Assembly: GCA_902774075.1 (NCBI GenBank)
Contig: CACYGT010000004.1
Location: forward strand, 1 to 42,696
Length of the DNA: 42,696 nucleotides
Direction of reading: 5' to 3'
Origin: an uncultured Bacteroidales bacterium
Lineage (GTDB): Bacteria > Bacteroidota > Bacteroidia > Bacteroidales > Paludibacteraceae
Shown: in pieces, positions 16,538-23,943 of the stretch
Numbering within the stretch: position 1 is the first letter of the stretch
Layout of the letters: the number at the start of each line of letters is the position of its first letter
The notes under the pieces: model-generated
Told to the model about the DNA's origin: nothing
Database searches by the model: none
Seen by the model: only the letters and a program-made list of their open reading frames with translations
Translations under genes and position numbers: made by a program

Positions 16538-18862
16538 ATGAAAAAGTTATTGCTCATAGACGCGTATGCGATGATTTTTCGCGCATACTACGCATTCATT
16601 CGCGCACCGCGCATGAACAGTAAAGGCGAGAATACCTCGGCTATCTTCGGTTTTGCCGTTACGTTGGAGGACCTGTTGAAGAAGATTAGCCCTACGCACG
16701 TGGGTGTGGCTTTTGACCCGGAGGGAGGTACATTCCGTCACGAAGCCTATGAGCAGTACAAAGCGCAGCGACCGGAGATGCCGGAGGATATACGTAAGGC
16801 AGTGCCGGTGATTAAAGACTTGCTTACGGCGATGAATATACCTATCTTGGAAGTGCCGGGATTTGAGGCGGACGATGTGATAGGTACGCTGGCCAAGAAA
16901 GGCGAACAAGCGGACTACGAGGTCTATATGGCGACGCCGGACAAGGACTACGGACAGCTGGTGTCGGAGCATGTGTTCATGTATCGCCCGCGTCATACGG
17001 GAGGCTTTGAGTTGATGGGCCCGAAAGAAGTCTGTGAAAAGTACGGCCTGCAGTCACAGGAGCAGGTTATTGACTTGCTGGGTCTTATGGGCGACGCATC
17101 GGACAATATCCCGGGTTGTAAGGGAGTAGGGGAGAAGACGGCGGTTGCGTTGTTGCAGCAGTTCGGGTCGATCGATACCATGCTGGCCCATACGGAGGAG
17201 ATCAAGGGGGCGCTGCGCACCAAAGTGGAGACGCAGGTAGAGGAGATTAAGTTCTCCCGCTTCTTAGCAACTATCCGCACGGACGTGCCGATCGCTTTCG
17301 ATGAGAACTTGTTGGCCAAGAAAGAACCGAATATGGAAGCGCTCACGGCTCTCTATCGTGAGTTGGAGTTCAACACCTTGCTGCGCAAGTTGCCTCAGAA
17401 TGCTCCAAGTGTTCAGAGTACTCCGATTATTCAGAATACTCCGAAGAAGGCTAAACAGGCCGATCCTAACCAACTGGACCTCTTCGGTTTTGGCGAAGAT
17501 ACAGGTTCGCAAGAGAAACAAGAGACGCCGTCTTTCGATACCGTTGAGAACAGGCTTTGTCAGTATCTGCTAAATCCGGAAGTGGCTTTTAATCCGTATA
17601 AGGAACCTAACTGGGATGCGCTTAAGGCTGATGTGGATTTGTGGAATTTGTATAGTGAGGTGGAGTTACCATTGGTACCGGTGCTCCGAGAGATGGAAGC
17701 TGCCGGTGTGCGGATCGATGTGGACAAACTCAAGCAGGCTGAGAGGGCACTCACCGTGGAACTGAATACGCTTGAGCAACGGATATATGAGTTGGCCGAA
17801 GAGACGTTTAACATCAATAGTCCGCGTCAGGTGGGAGAGTTGCTCTTTGATAAGTTGCAGCTGGATACGAAGGCTAAGAAGTCCAAGAACGGGCAGTACT
17901 CGACCTCTGAAGAGGTGCTTATGGGGCTCAAGGAGAAACACGAGATAGTGGGGCTGATATTGGATTATCGTGAGTTGAAGAAGTTGATATCGACTTATAT
18001 CGCTACACTGCCGAGTTATATTGCCGCTGACGGCAAGATCCATACGACCTATAATCAGACAGTGACAGCGACGGGACGTTTGAGTAGCAGTAATCCGAAT
18101 CTGCAGAACTTGCCTATTCGTTCCGAGCGCGGACGGCTTATTCGCGAGGCAGTGATACCGGACGATGGGTGTCTGTTCCTGAGTGCAGACTACAGCCAGA
18201 TCGAACTGCGACTCATGGCACATTTCTCGCAAGACGAACATATGTTAGCCGCTTTCCGTTCGGGACAGGATATCCATGCGGCAACGGCAGCACGTATCTA
18301 CGGCAAGCCTATCGAACAGATATCTAAGGATGAGCGCCGCAAAGCCAAGACCGCTAACTTTGGTATTATTTACGGTATTTCCGCATTTGGTTTGGCCCAA
18401 CAACTGGACTGCAGTCGTACGGAGGCTAAACAGTTGATAGACGACTATTTTGCGGCTTTCCCGCGGGTGATTAGTTATATCGAGAGCCAGAAAGAGCTGG
18501 CACGTCAGCGCGGTTATGCGGAGACGCTTTTTGGACGCAAACGCTATCTGCCGGATATCCATTCGCAGAATGCAACCGTTCGTTCGTTCGCCGAGCGTAA
18601 TGCGGTCAATGCGCCTATCCAGGGTACGGCGGCGGATATCATCAAGATGGCGATGGTCAGTATCCACAGAAGACTCAAAGAGGAAGGACTTACGGCGCAG
18701 ATGATCATGCAGGTACACGATGAGTTGAACTTCAACGTACCTGCCGCAGAAGTGGAGAAAGTACGGGATATTGTGGTGACGGAGATGCAGAATGCCGTCC
18801 ATCTCTCGATACCTCTTATTGCCGAATGCGGTGTGGGTAAAAACTGGTTGGAGGCACATTGA
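16538..18862 (+). CDS. polA: DNA polymerase I lacking a proofreading domain
   Basis: Repair and Okazaki-fragment polymerase. Residues 1 to about 285 form the 5'-3' nuclease (LLLIDAYAMIFRAYYAF; DDVIGTLAKKGEQ; DASDNIPGCKGVGEKTA). A low-complexity linker follows, with QLDLFGFG. The polymerase domain runs from about 377 to 774 with motif A (DYSQIELRLMAHF), the motif B helix (KAKTANFGIIYG) and motif C (MQVHDELNF). Between linker and polymerase only about 40 residues remain of the 3'-5' exonuclease domain (FDTVENRLCQYLLNPE); the exo I DxE motif and most of the fold are gone. At 774 residues it is shorter than the 900-plus of exo-bearing Bacteroidales PolA. Start chosen at ATG 16538, one base after the ung stop. 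Confidence 0.95.
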   Translation: MKKLLLIDAYAMIFRAYYAFIRAPRMNSKGENTSAIFGFAVTLEDLLKKISPTHVGVAFDPEGGTFRHEAYEQYKAQRPEMPEDIRKAVPVIKDLLTAMNIPILEVPGFEADDVIGTLAKKGEQADYEVYMATPDKDYGQLVSEHVFMYRPRHTGGFELMGPKEVCEKYGLQSQEQVIDLLGLMGDASDNIPGCKGVGEKTAVALLQQFGSIDTMLAHTEEIKGALRTKVETQVEEIKFSRFLATIRTDVPIAFDENLLAKKEPNMEALTALYRELEFNTLLRKLPQNAPSVQSTPIIQNTPKKAKQADPNQLDLFGFGEDTGSQEKQETPSFDTVENRLCQYLLNPEVAFNPYKEPNWDALKADVDLWNLYSEVELPLVPVLREMEAAGVRIDVDKLKQAERALTVELNTLEQRIYELAEETFNINSPRQVGELLFDKLQLDTKAKKSKNGQYSTSEEVLMGLKEKHEIVGLILDYRELKKLISTYIATLPSYIAADGKIHTTYNQTVTATGRLSSSNPNLQNLPIRSERGRLIREAVIPDDGCLFLSADYSQIELRLMAHFSQDEHMLAAFRSGQDIHAATAARIYGKPIEQISKDERRKAKTANFGIIYGISAFGLAQQLDCSRTEAKQLIDDYFAAFPRVISYIESQKELARQRGYAETLFGRKRYLPDIHSQNATVRSFAERNAVNAPIQGTAADIIKMAMVSIHRRLKEEGLTAQMIMQVHDELNFNVPAAEVEKVRDIVVTEMQNAVHLSIPLIAECGVGKNWLEAH

Positions 18863-19827
18863 TGATGAATCATTTATTGACTATATTACTTGTTATTCGC
18901 GTCCTGTGTATCGGGAACAGCTTCTCTTGGGACGCGGTGGAGCAGGAACTTGTGCCTTTGTGCAAGGAGGCGGGTGTTGAGGTGGAGGTACATAACCTCT
19001 ATTACGGCGGGTGTTCGCTGGAGCAACATGTGGCGTTTCTGCTTAAGGATAGTGCGGCATATGGTCATCGTGTATGCACGAATGCGATGCCGCGCCTTGT
19101 GAAAGATACGATCAGTCTTAGGAAAGCTCTTCGTGATGGGAAGTACGATTATATCTCGCTCCAGCAGGCGAGTCATGACAGCGGGATCCGCGCTACGTAT
19201 GAGCCGTGGTTGACGATGCTGATCGATACGGTGCGTGCTTATCAACCGCAGGCTCAAGTGTGCTGGATGCAGACTTGGGCGTACAGCCAAGACGCTACGC
19301 ATTTCGCTTATGAACGCTATCATAACAACCAGCAGGAGATGTACGATTCGATCATGGCTTGTCTTCCGTCGCAGCTCCCCATCATCCCTTGCGGAACAGC
19401 CGTTCAGAATGCACGCCGAACCAAACTGGGGGATACCTTGTGTCGCGACGGATACCATCTAAACTATATCTATGGGCGCTATACGGCCGCGTGTGTATGG
19501 TACGAGATACTGACCGGTAAGGATGTGCGGCGTAATGCCTATCGTCACCCGCAGATGACTCGCGCGCAGCAACAACTGACACAGGGCGCAGCACATGATG
19601 CCAATACCAAACGAACGGTAGTGCTTAGTTGCAACTTACACTGTCAGGCGTGTTGCGATAAGGTGATGAAAAACATCGCCTACGAGAAGGGCGTCAAGGA
19701 TATCGTGTGTGACCTGCCTAACAAAACGGTTACGGTTACATATGACCCGCACAAGAACGACATAGCGTCTCTGTTGAAGGCTTTTGACCGCATCGCCAAG
19801 CCTGCCACAGTGGTGCATTGGAGATGA
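18862..19827 (+). CDS. SGNH hydrolase-like (DUF4886) protein fused to a heavy-metal-associated domain
   Basis: Residues 1 to about 235 resemble the DUF4886 branch of SGNH hydrolases: GNSFSWDAVEQ near the N-terminus with candidate nucleophile Ser20, ISLQQASHDSG in the middle, and CRDGYHLNYIYGRY, supplying a candidate Asp and His. The N-terminal hydrophobic run may be a signal peptide. Residues about 250-321 form an HMA-like ferredoxin fold with a CNLHCQACC motif at 257-265 (HCxxC as in metal-binding HMA domains), followed by VKDIVCDLPNKTVTVTYDP. The start is ATG 18862, overlapping the polA stop. The substrate is unknown; carbohydrate-ester hydrolysis is the family's usual suggestion. The metal domain's link to hydrolysis is unexplained. 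Confidence 0.8.
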   Translation: MMNHLLTILLVIRVLCIGNSFSWDAVEQELVPLCKEAGVEVEVHNLYYGGCSLEQHVAFLLKDSAAYGHRVCTNAMPRLVKDTISLRKALRDGKYDYISLQQASHDSGIRATYEPWLTMLIDTVRAYQPQAQVCWMQTWAYSQDATHFAYERYHNNQQEMYDSIMACLPSQLPIIPCGTAVQNARRTKLGDTLCRDGYHLNYIYGRYTAACVWYEILTGKDVRRNAYRHPQMTRAQQQLTQGAAHDANTKRTVVLSCNLHCQACCDKVMKNIAYEKGVKDIVCDLPNKTVTVTYDPHKNDIASLLKAFDRIAKPATVVHWR

Positions 19828-19883
19828 TATTGGCACTCAAAAGTGACAAATTTGAGATAAAAGTGCAAAAAAGTACAAAAATA

Positions 19884-19915
19884 TTTGCGTATGTCAAAAA
19901 AAAGCAGTACTTTTG
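19884..19915 (+). promoter_or_regulatory. Promoter of tRNA-Gln
   Basis: TTTG (19884-19887), 20-base spacer, TACTTTTG (19908-19915). The extended -33 reads TTTGCGTATGTCA and is followed by an A8 tract and GCAG. The tRNA begins 29 bases after the -7 box. Confidence 0.8.
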
Positions 19916-19944
19916 CACGCTTTTTCGCTGAAAAGTGAATGCGG

Positions 19945-20015
19945 TGTCCACTCGTATATCGGTATTACACCGGATTTTGGTTCCGAGAAGCGAGGTTCGA
20001 CTCCTCGGTGGACAA
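19945..20015 (+). tRNA. tRNA-Gln (anticodon UUG)
   Basis: Cloverleaf folded by hand: acceptor TGTCCAC (19945-19951) pairs perfectly with GTGGACA (20008-20014), with discriminator A at 20015. The D arm begins with GTAT and ends with TTAC (one mismatch). The anticodon stem is CCGGA/TCCGA with loop TTTTGGT, giving UUG at positions 34-36. The T arm is CGAGG-TTCGACT-CCTCG. The CCA end is not encoded (CAA follows). The base pair at 27-43 is C-A, a mismatch at the top of the anticodon stem. It stands alone, with its own promoter and a terminator three bases downstream. Confidence 0.93.
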
Positions 20016-20017
20016 CA

Positions 20018-20039
20018 AAAGGCTGCGCAGGCAGCCTTT
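20018..20039 (+). terminator. Terminator of tRNA-Gln
   Basis: AAAGGCTGC (20018-20026), GCAG loop, GCAGCCTTT (20031-20039): a perfect 9-bp stem two bases after the tRNA discriminator base. Confidence 0.75.
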
Positions 20040-20044
20040 AGTTT

Positions 20045-20145
20045 GAAAGTTTGAGGGTTTGAGATAGTTTGAAGGTTAACAATATCAAACGACATCAAAC
20101 ACGAAGTATCAAACAAACTCAAACTATTATGTGTATGGAATACAC
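20045..20145 (+). promoter_or_regulatory. Structured leader upstream of the bL25 gene
   Basis: Repeated TTTGA/GTTTGAG motifs (about 20040-20080) are complementary to repeated TCAAA/CTCAAAC motifs (about 20090-20126), allowing a long imperfect stem. A tight hairpin, GTGTAT-GGA-ATACAC, follows at 20131-20145. No consensus promoter is visible between the tRNA terminator and the bL25 start. Whether it is a true regulatory leader or repeat debris is open. Confidence 0.4.
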
Positions 20146-20176
20146 GGTATTAAGTAACACAAACAAATTTTTAACA

Positions 20177-20734
20177 ATGAAAGAATTCGCATTAGTAGGT
20201 ACTCCGCGTAGCGAGTACGGAAAGAAAGCCGCTAAGGCTTTTCGCGCAGAGGAATTGATTCCTTGCAACATTTACGGTTGTGGTCTGAACCTGACCTTCA
20301 CGGTTTCGGCTGCTGACGTTCGTAAGCTCATCTACAGCCCGGACACTCAGATCGTTGATCTCACCATTGGTGAGACCAAGACCAAAGCTGTCGTTAAGGA
20401 GCTTCAGTTCCACCCGATTGACGGTAAGACACTGCACATTGACTTCCTCGCTATTGACACGAAGAAGCCGGTAGTAGTTGAGATTCCTATCCAGTTGAAC
20501 GGCCTTGCTGAAGGTGTTAAAGCCGGTGGTAAGTTGGTTCAGAACATGCGCAAACTCAAAGCGAAAGGTATCTACACCGCATTCCCGGATCGTATCAACA
20601 TCGACGTTACTAACCTTGGCCTGGCTAAGAAGATCGCCGTTGCTGACGTGAAGGTAGAAGGCTTGAGCTTCGTTAACCCTGCTGACGCTTGCGTCGCTGA
20701 GGTGAAGGCAACACGCCAAAGCAAACAAGCTTAA
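20177..20734 (+). CDS. rplY: 50S ribosomal protein bL25 (CTC form)
   Basis: 5S rRNA-binding ribosomal protein with the C-terminal beta domain of the general-stress (CTC/TL5) form. The N-terminal part (EFALVGTPRSEYGKKAAKAFRAEELIPCNIYG) is the 5S-binding domain. The remainder has TKAVVKELQFHPIDGKTLHIDF and LAEGVKAGGKLVQNMRKLKAKG, typical of Bacteroidota bL25. I use the ATG at 20177 (185 residues); the longer in-frame start at 20069 would translate the repeat-rich leader. It has its own terminator and precedes pth, the standard order. Confidence 0.95.
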   Translation: MKEFALVGTPRSEYGKKAAKAFRAEELIPCNIYGCGLNLTFTVSAADVRKLIYSPDTQIVDLTIGETKTKAVVKELQFHPIDGKTLHIDFLAIDTKKPVVVEIPIQLNGLAEGVKAGGKLVQNMRKLKAKGIYTAFPDRINIDVTNLGLAKKIAVADVKVEGLSFVNPADACVAEVKATRQSKQA

Positions 20735-20738
20735 TGAT

Positions 20739-20767
20739 AAGGGCGGGCAGTTAGCTCGCCCTTTTCT
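20739..20767 (+). terminator. Terminator after bL25
   Basis: AAGGGCG and CGCCCTT form the stem of a GC-rich hairpin with inner GC/GC pairs, followed by TTCTTT. It lies five bases after the stop. Confidence 0.8.
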
Positions 20768-20801
20768 TTAAACGTTAAACATTCAACATTAAACATTAGA
20801 T

Positions 20802-21365
20802 ATGAAATATCTAATCGTTGGTTTAGGTAATATCGGTGACGAGTACGCAGGTACGCGCCATAACATCGGTTTTATGATGATCGATGCGTTTGCTGCGTCG
20901 AAGGAGGTCAAGTGGGAAGACAAACGTTACGGTTTCATCGGTCGTTGTCGCGTGAAGAACGCTGAGTTGGTATTGCTGAAACCGTCTACGTTTATGAACC
21001 TTAGCGGCAACGCGGTGCGGTACTGGCTCGCGCAGGAGAAGATCCCTGTAGAGAACATGCTCGTGTTGGTGGATGACCTTAATCTGCCTTTTGGTACGAT
21101 ACGTATCCGCAAGCAGGGTTCGAACGGCGGGCATAACGGACTCGGGAATATTCAGTCGGTATTGGGCACGGAGAACTACGCTCGCGTGCGCTTCGGTATC
21201 GGCAATGAGTACACACGAGGCACGCAGATCAACTTCGTGCTTGGCGAATGGACCGACGAAGAGAAGAAACAGATCGATGAACGGCTGAAGATCACGAGCG
21301 AGATCATTCCCAGTTTCTGTTTGCAGGGTATTGACCGCACGATGAATCAGTTTAATAACAAGTGA
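20802..21365 (+). CDS. pth: Peptidyl-tRNA hydrolase
   Basis: Recycles tRNA from prematurely released peptidyl-tRNA. N-terminus [24 protein letters not shown] with Asn10 and catalytic His20. Then [42 protein letters not shown] with the conserved Asp, and YARVRFGIG. Length 187, standard. It overlaps the S4 gene by one base. The short leader (about 20770-20800) is AT-rich with a repeated TTAAACATT motif. Confidence 0.97.
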   Translation: MKYLIVGLGNIGDEYAGTRHNIGFMMIDAFAASKEVKWEDKRYGFIGRCRVKNAELVLLKPSTFMNLSGNAVRYWLAQEKIPVENMLVLVDDLNLPFGTIRIRKQGSNGGHNGLGNIQSVLGTENYARVRFGIGNEYTRGTQINFVLGEWTDEEKKQIDERLKITSEIIPSFCLQGIDRTMNQFNNK

Positions 21366-21778
21366 TGGCAGAAGTTCGCGTAGATAAATACCTCTGGGCG
21401 ATGCGCATCTATAAGACGCGGAGCATAGCCGCAGACGCGTGCAAGAACGGCCGTATCTCGATGAACGGGGTACAACTCAAGCCAAGCCGCACCTTCAAGA
21501 TCGGCGACACGTTCAATGTGCGCAAGGGCCCGATCACGTATACGTATAAGGTCTTGCAGTTGACAGAGAACCGACTTGGGGCCAAACTGGTACCGGAATA
21601 TTTGCAGGACTGCACCAGTCCGCAACAACTCGAGTTGCTGGAGTTGGCGCGTATGGCCGGCAATGGCGGTAGAGACCGAGGAATGGGTCGGCCGACTAAG
21701 AAAGACCGACGGGATATAGAGATCTTCATGTCGGATAATTATTTGGACGAGATAGATTTTGACGACGATGAGGAGTAA
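21365..21778 (+). CDS. S4-domain RNA-binding protein (Hsp15-like)
   Basis: Protein of 137 residues beginning [35 protein letters not shown], a canonical S4 RNA-binding domain of the Hsp15/RlbA type that in other bacteria binds stalled 50S-nascent chain-tRNA complexes. The C-terminal half is a basic stretch (GRDRGMGRPTKKDRRDIE) and then a strongly acidic tail (DEIDFDDDEE). It is downstream of pth, which acts on the same kind of stalled complex. I start at ATG 21365, overlapping the pth stop; a GTG one codon earlier is possible. Confidence 0.88.
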   Translation: MAEVRVDKYLWAMRIYKTRSIAADACKNGRISMNGVQLKPSRTFKIGDTFNVRKGPITYTYKVLQLTENRLGAKLVPEYLQDCTSPQQLELLELARMAGNGGRDRGMGRPTKKDRRDIEIFMSDNYLDEIDFDDDEE

Positions 21779-22226
21779 GAAAGACAATATAGCCGAGTAT
21801 ATTCTCTATCTATGGCAGATGGAGGATTATTTGCGTGCTTTTCCTCAGAACGCAGACGCCACGCAGGAGCTGCATGAACTCAACGAGATGATGCATCGCG
21901 AGGGGATCATAGACGGCGGACATCTGGCGTTAGCGAACAATGCTTTGGCGGAACTGATGGACTTGCACGTAAGCTTGTTGGATGAAGACGCCAGGTATCG
22001 CGCGGCGATTATTCGTCTGCAACCTTCGCTCAATCTATTGAAAGCCAAGACCGATCGTCCGACCATGTCGGATATCGAAGCATGTCTTGTTCTGCTCTAC
22101 CAGATCATGCTGCTCAAATTACAGAAGAAGGAGATCTCTGATGAGACAGCAAGTGTTCAGACGCTGGCAACCCAAGTGTTAACATTTTTAAGCCGCACCT
22201 ATCATGACAACCAAACAGAGGTTTGA
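21768..22226 (+). CDS. DUF4924 family protein
   Basis: Cytoplasmic helical protein (about 152 residues) of a family known from Bacteroidota. Seen: NIAEYILYLWQMEDYLRAF at the N-terminus, then a gap and EMMHREGIIDGGHLALANNALAELMDLHVSLL, then DIEACLVLLYQIMLLKLQKKEISDET. No catalytic residues or signal peptide. The start at ATG 21768 overlaps the S4 gene by 11 bases, and its end overlaps nth by 23 bases, so the whole pth-nth run is coupled. Function unknown. Confidence 0.82.
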   Translation: MRSKKDNIAEYILYLWQMEDYLRAFPQNADATQELHELNEMMHREGIIDGGHLALANNALAELMDLHVSLLDEDARYRAAIIRLQPSLNLLKAKTDRPTMSDIEACLVLLYQIMLLKLQKKEISDETASVQTLATQVLTFLSRTYHDNQTEV

Positions 22227-22836
22227 ACAGATACTTAAGTGGTTTGAGGCGAATATGCCGGTCGCAGAGAGTGAGTTGGTGTTTGGCAACCCTTTCCAGT
22301 GCCTTGTGGCGGTGATGTTGTCGGCGCAATGCACGGACAAACGTGTCAATATGGTCACGCCGGCATTGTTTGCCGCTTATCCGACGCCCGAAACGATGGC
22401 AAAGGCCACGAGCGATGAGGTGTTCGAATATGTCAAGTCAGTCAGTTATCCGCGCAGTAAATCGGAGCACTTGGTATCCATGGCGAAGCGGCTTGTGGAG
22501 GTCTACGACGGACAAGTGCCGGACACGATAGAGGAGTTGCAGACCCTGCAGGGCGTAGGCCGAAAGACCGCGAACGTGGTGTGTGCCGTGATATGGAACC
22601 AACCTACGATGGCCGTCGACACGCATATCTTCCGGGTAAGTGAGCGACTCGGTCTGACAACGAACAGTAAGAACCCCTTCCAGACCGAAAAAGCCTTGGT
22701 CCAATATATCCCGGCGGAACTTATTCCTAAGGCGCATCACTGGCTTTTGCTCCACGGACGCTATGTTTGTCAGGCGCGAAAACCGCAATGCGAGACGTGC
22801 GGATTAGCACCATATTGCAGATATTTTTCAAAATAA
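22204..22836 (+). CDS. nth: Endonuclease III
   Basis: DNA glycosylase/AP lyase for oxidised pyrimidines. Helix-hairpin-helix LQGVGRKTANVVCAVIW with the catalytic Lys, followed by VDTHIFRVSERLGL with the catalytic Asp. The [4Fe-4S] motif Cys-x6-Cys-x2-Cys-x5-Cys is visible at the C-terminus (CQARKPQCETCGLAPYC). Length 210, standard. It overlaps the DUF4924 gene by 23 bases and stops directly before the recA promoter. Confidence 0.97.
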   Translation: MTTKQRFEQILKWFEANMPVAESELVFGNPFQCLVAVMLSAQCTDKRVNMVTPALFAAYPTPETMAKATSDEVFEYVKSVSYPRSKSEHLVSMAKRLVEVYDGQVPDTIEELQTLQGVGRKTANVVCAVIWNQPTMAVDTHIFRVSERLGLTTNSKNPFQTEKALVQYIPAELIPKAHHWLLLHGRYVCQARKPQCETCGLAPYCRYFSK

Positions 22837-22837
22837 T

Positions 22838-22859
22838 TGATATACATTTGTGTATATCA
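22838..22859. promoter_or_regulatory. Palindromic operator candidate on the recA promoter
   Basis: Perfect inverted repeat TGATATACA (22838-22846) and TGTATATCA (22851-22859), separated by TTTG, which is itself the -33 box of the recA promoter. Nine-base arms around the polymerase contact are what a repressor operator would look like, possibly DNA-damage responsive. Confidence 0.6.
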
Positions 22860-22878
22860 TTTTTTTTTTGTAATTTTG
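22847..22878 (+). promoter_or_regulatory. Promoter of recA
   Basis: TTTG (22847-22850), 20-base spacer, TAATTTTG (22871-22878). The extended -33 reads TTTGTGTATATCA. The ATG at 22906 follows a leader of about 20-25 bases. The spacer has a T10 tract. Confidence 0.85.
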
Positions 22879-22905
22879 CACGCAATATTGAAAAACAATA
22901 CTATT

Positions 22906-23943
22906 ATGGCAGAGAAACAAGGTCCGTCGGCAGAGAAACTGAAAGCGTTACAAGCTGCGATGGCGAAGATCGACAAGGAGTACGGAAAAGGCTCCATCAT
23001 GAAGTTAGGCGAAGATAATATCGAGAACGTATCTGTTATTCCGACGGGTAGTTTAGGACTGAACTACGCCTTAGGTGTAGGTGGTTATCCGAAGGGACGT
23101 ATCATTGAGATCTATGGTCCGGAGTCGTCCGGTAAGACGACCTTAGCTATCCACGCGATGGCGGAGGCTCAGAAAGCGGGCGGTATCGCTGCTATCATCG
23201 ATGCTGAGCATGCTTTCGACCGTTTCTATGCCGAGAAGCTGGGTGTGAACGTGGACGAGTTGCTTATTGCGCAGCCGGATAGCGGTGAGCAGGCCTTGGA
23301 TATCGCGGACGAGTTGATTCGTTCGGCAGCCGTGGATCTGATCGTCATTGACTCGGTGGCAGCACTGACGCCGAAGGCAGAGATTGCCGGTGAGATGGGT
23401 GATAACAAAGTGGGTCTGCAGGCACGTCTGATGTCGCAAGCACTGCGTAAGATGACCGCGTCGGTGAATAAGACCAACACGACCGTTATCTTCATCAACC
23501 AGCTCCGTGAGAAGATCGGCGTGATGTTCGGCAACCCCGAGACCACAACCGGCGGTAATGCGCTCAAGTTCTATGCTTCGGTTCGCTTGGATATCCGTCG
23601 TACGGGTCAGATCAAGGACGGCGACACCATCAAGGGTAATCAGGTGCGCGTGAAGGTAGTGAAGAACAAAGTAGCACCTCCGTTCAAGAAGGCTGAGTTT
23701 GATCTTATGTTCAACGAGGGTATCTCGCGTATCGGTGAGATCCTGGACTTCGCCGTTGCGACAGAGGTCATCAAGAAGAGCGGTTCGTTCTTCAGTTACG
23801 GTGACACGAAGTTAGGCCAGGGTCGTGACAAAGTCAAAGAGGTACTGGCTGAGAACCCTGACTTGTGCGAGGAACTGGAGAGCCAGATCAGCGCCAAAGT
23901 GAAAGAACTGGGTCTGGAAGCAGTATTAGCCAAGATCGGCTAA
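22906..23943 (+). CDS. recA: Recombinase RecA
   Basis: Strand-exchange ATPase for homologous recombination and the DNA-damage response. Walker A GPESSGKT at residues 71-78, MAW-region [20 protein letters not shown], Walker [11 protein letters not shown], loop L2 with [26 protein letters not shown], and the C-terminal [10 protein letters not shown] region near residue 30. The start is ATG 22906 ([12 protein letters not shown], 345 residues); the upstream in-frame start at 22837 would sit inside the promoter. Its stop overlaps the next gene's start by one base. Confidence 0.98.
   Translation: MAEKQGPSAEKLKALQAAMAKIDKEYGKGSIMKLGEDNIENVSVIPTGSLGLNYALGVGGYPKGRIIEIYGPESSGKTTLAIHAMAEAQKAGGIAAIIDAEHAFDRFYAEKLGVNVDELLIAQPDSGEQALDIADELIRSAAVDLIVIDSVAALTPKAEIAGEMGDNKVGLQARLMSQALRKMTASVNKTNTTVIFINQLREKIGVMFGNPETTTGGNALKFYASVRLDIRRTGQIKDGDTIKGNQVRVKVVKNKVAPPFKKAEFDLMFNEGISRIGEILDFAVATEVIKKSGSFFSYGDTKLGQGRDKVKEVLAENPDLCEELESQISAKVKELGLEAVLAKIG

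Noticed and set aside
19945..20015. tRNA pseudogene because of mismatches in the D and anticodon stems
   Set aside because: Acceptor and T stems are perfect, the anticodon loop is normal, and a strong promoter and terminator flank it, so a working tRNA-Gln is more likely.
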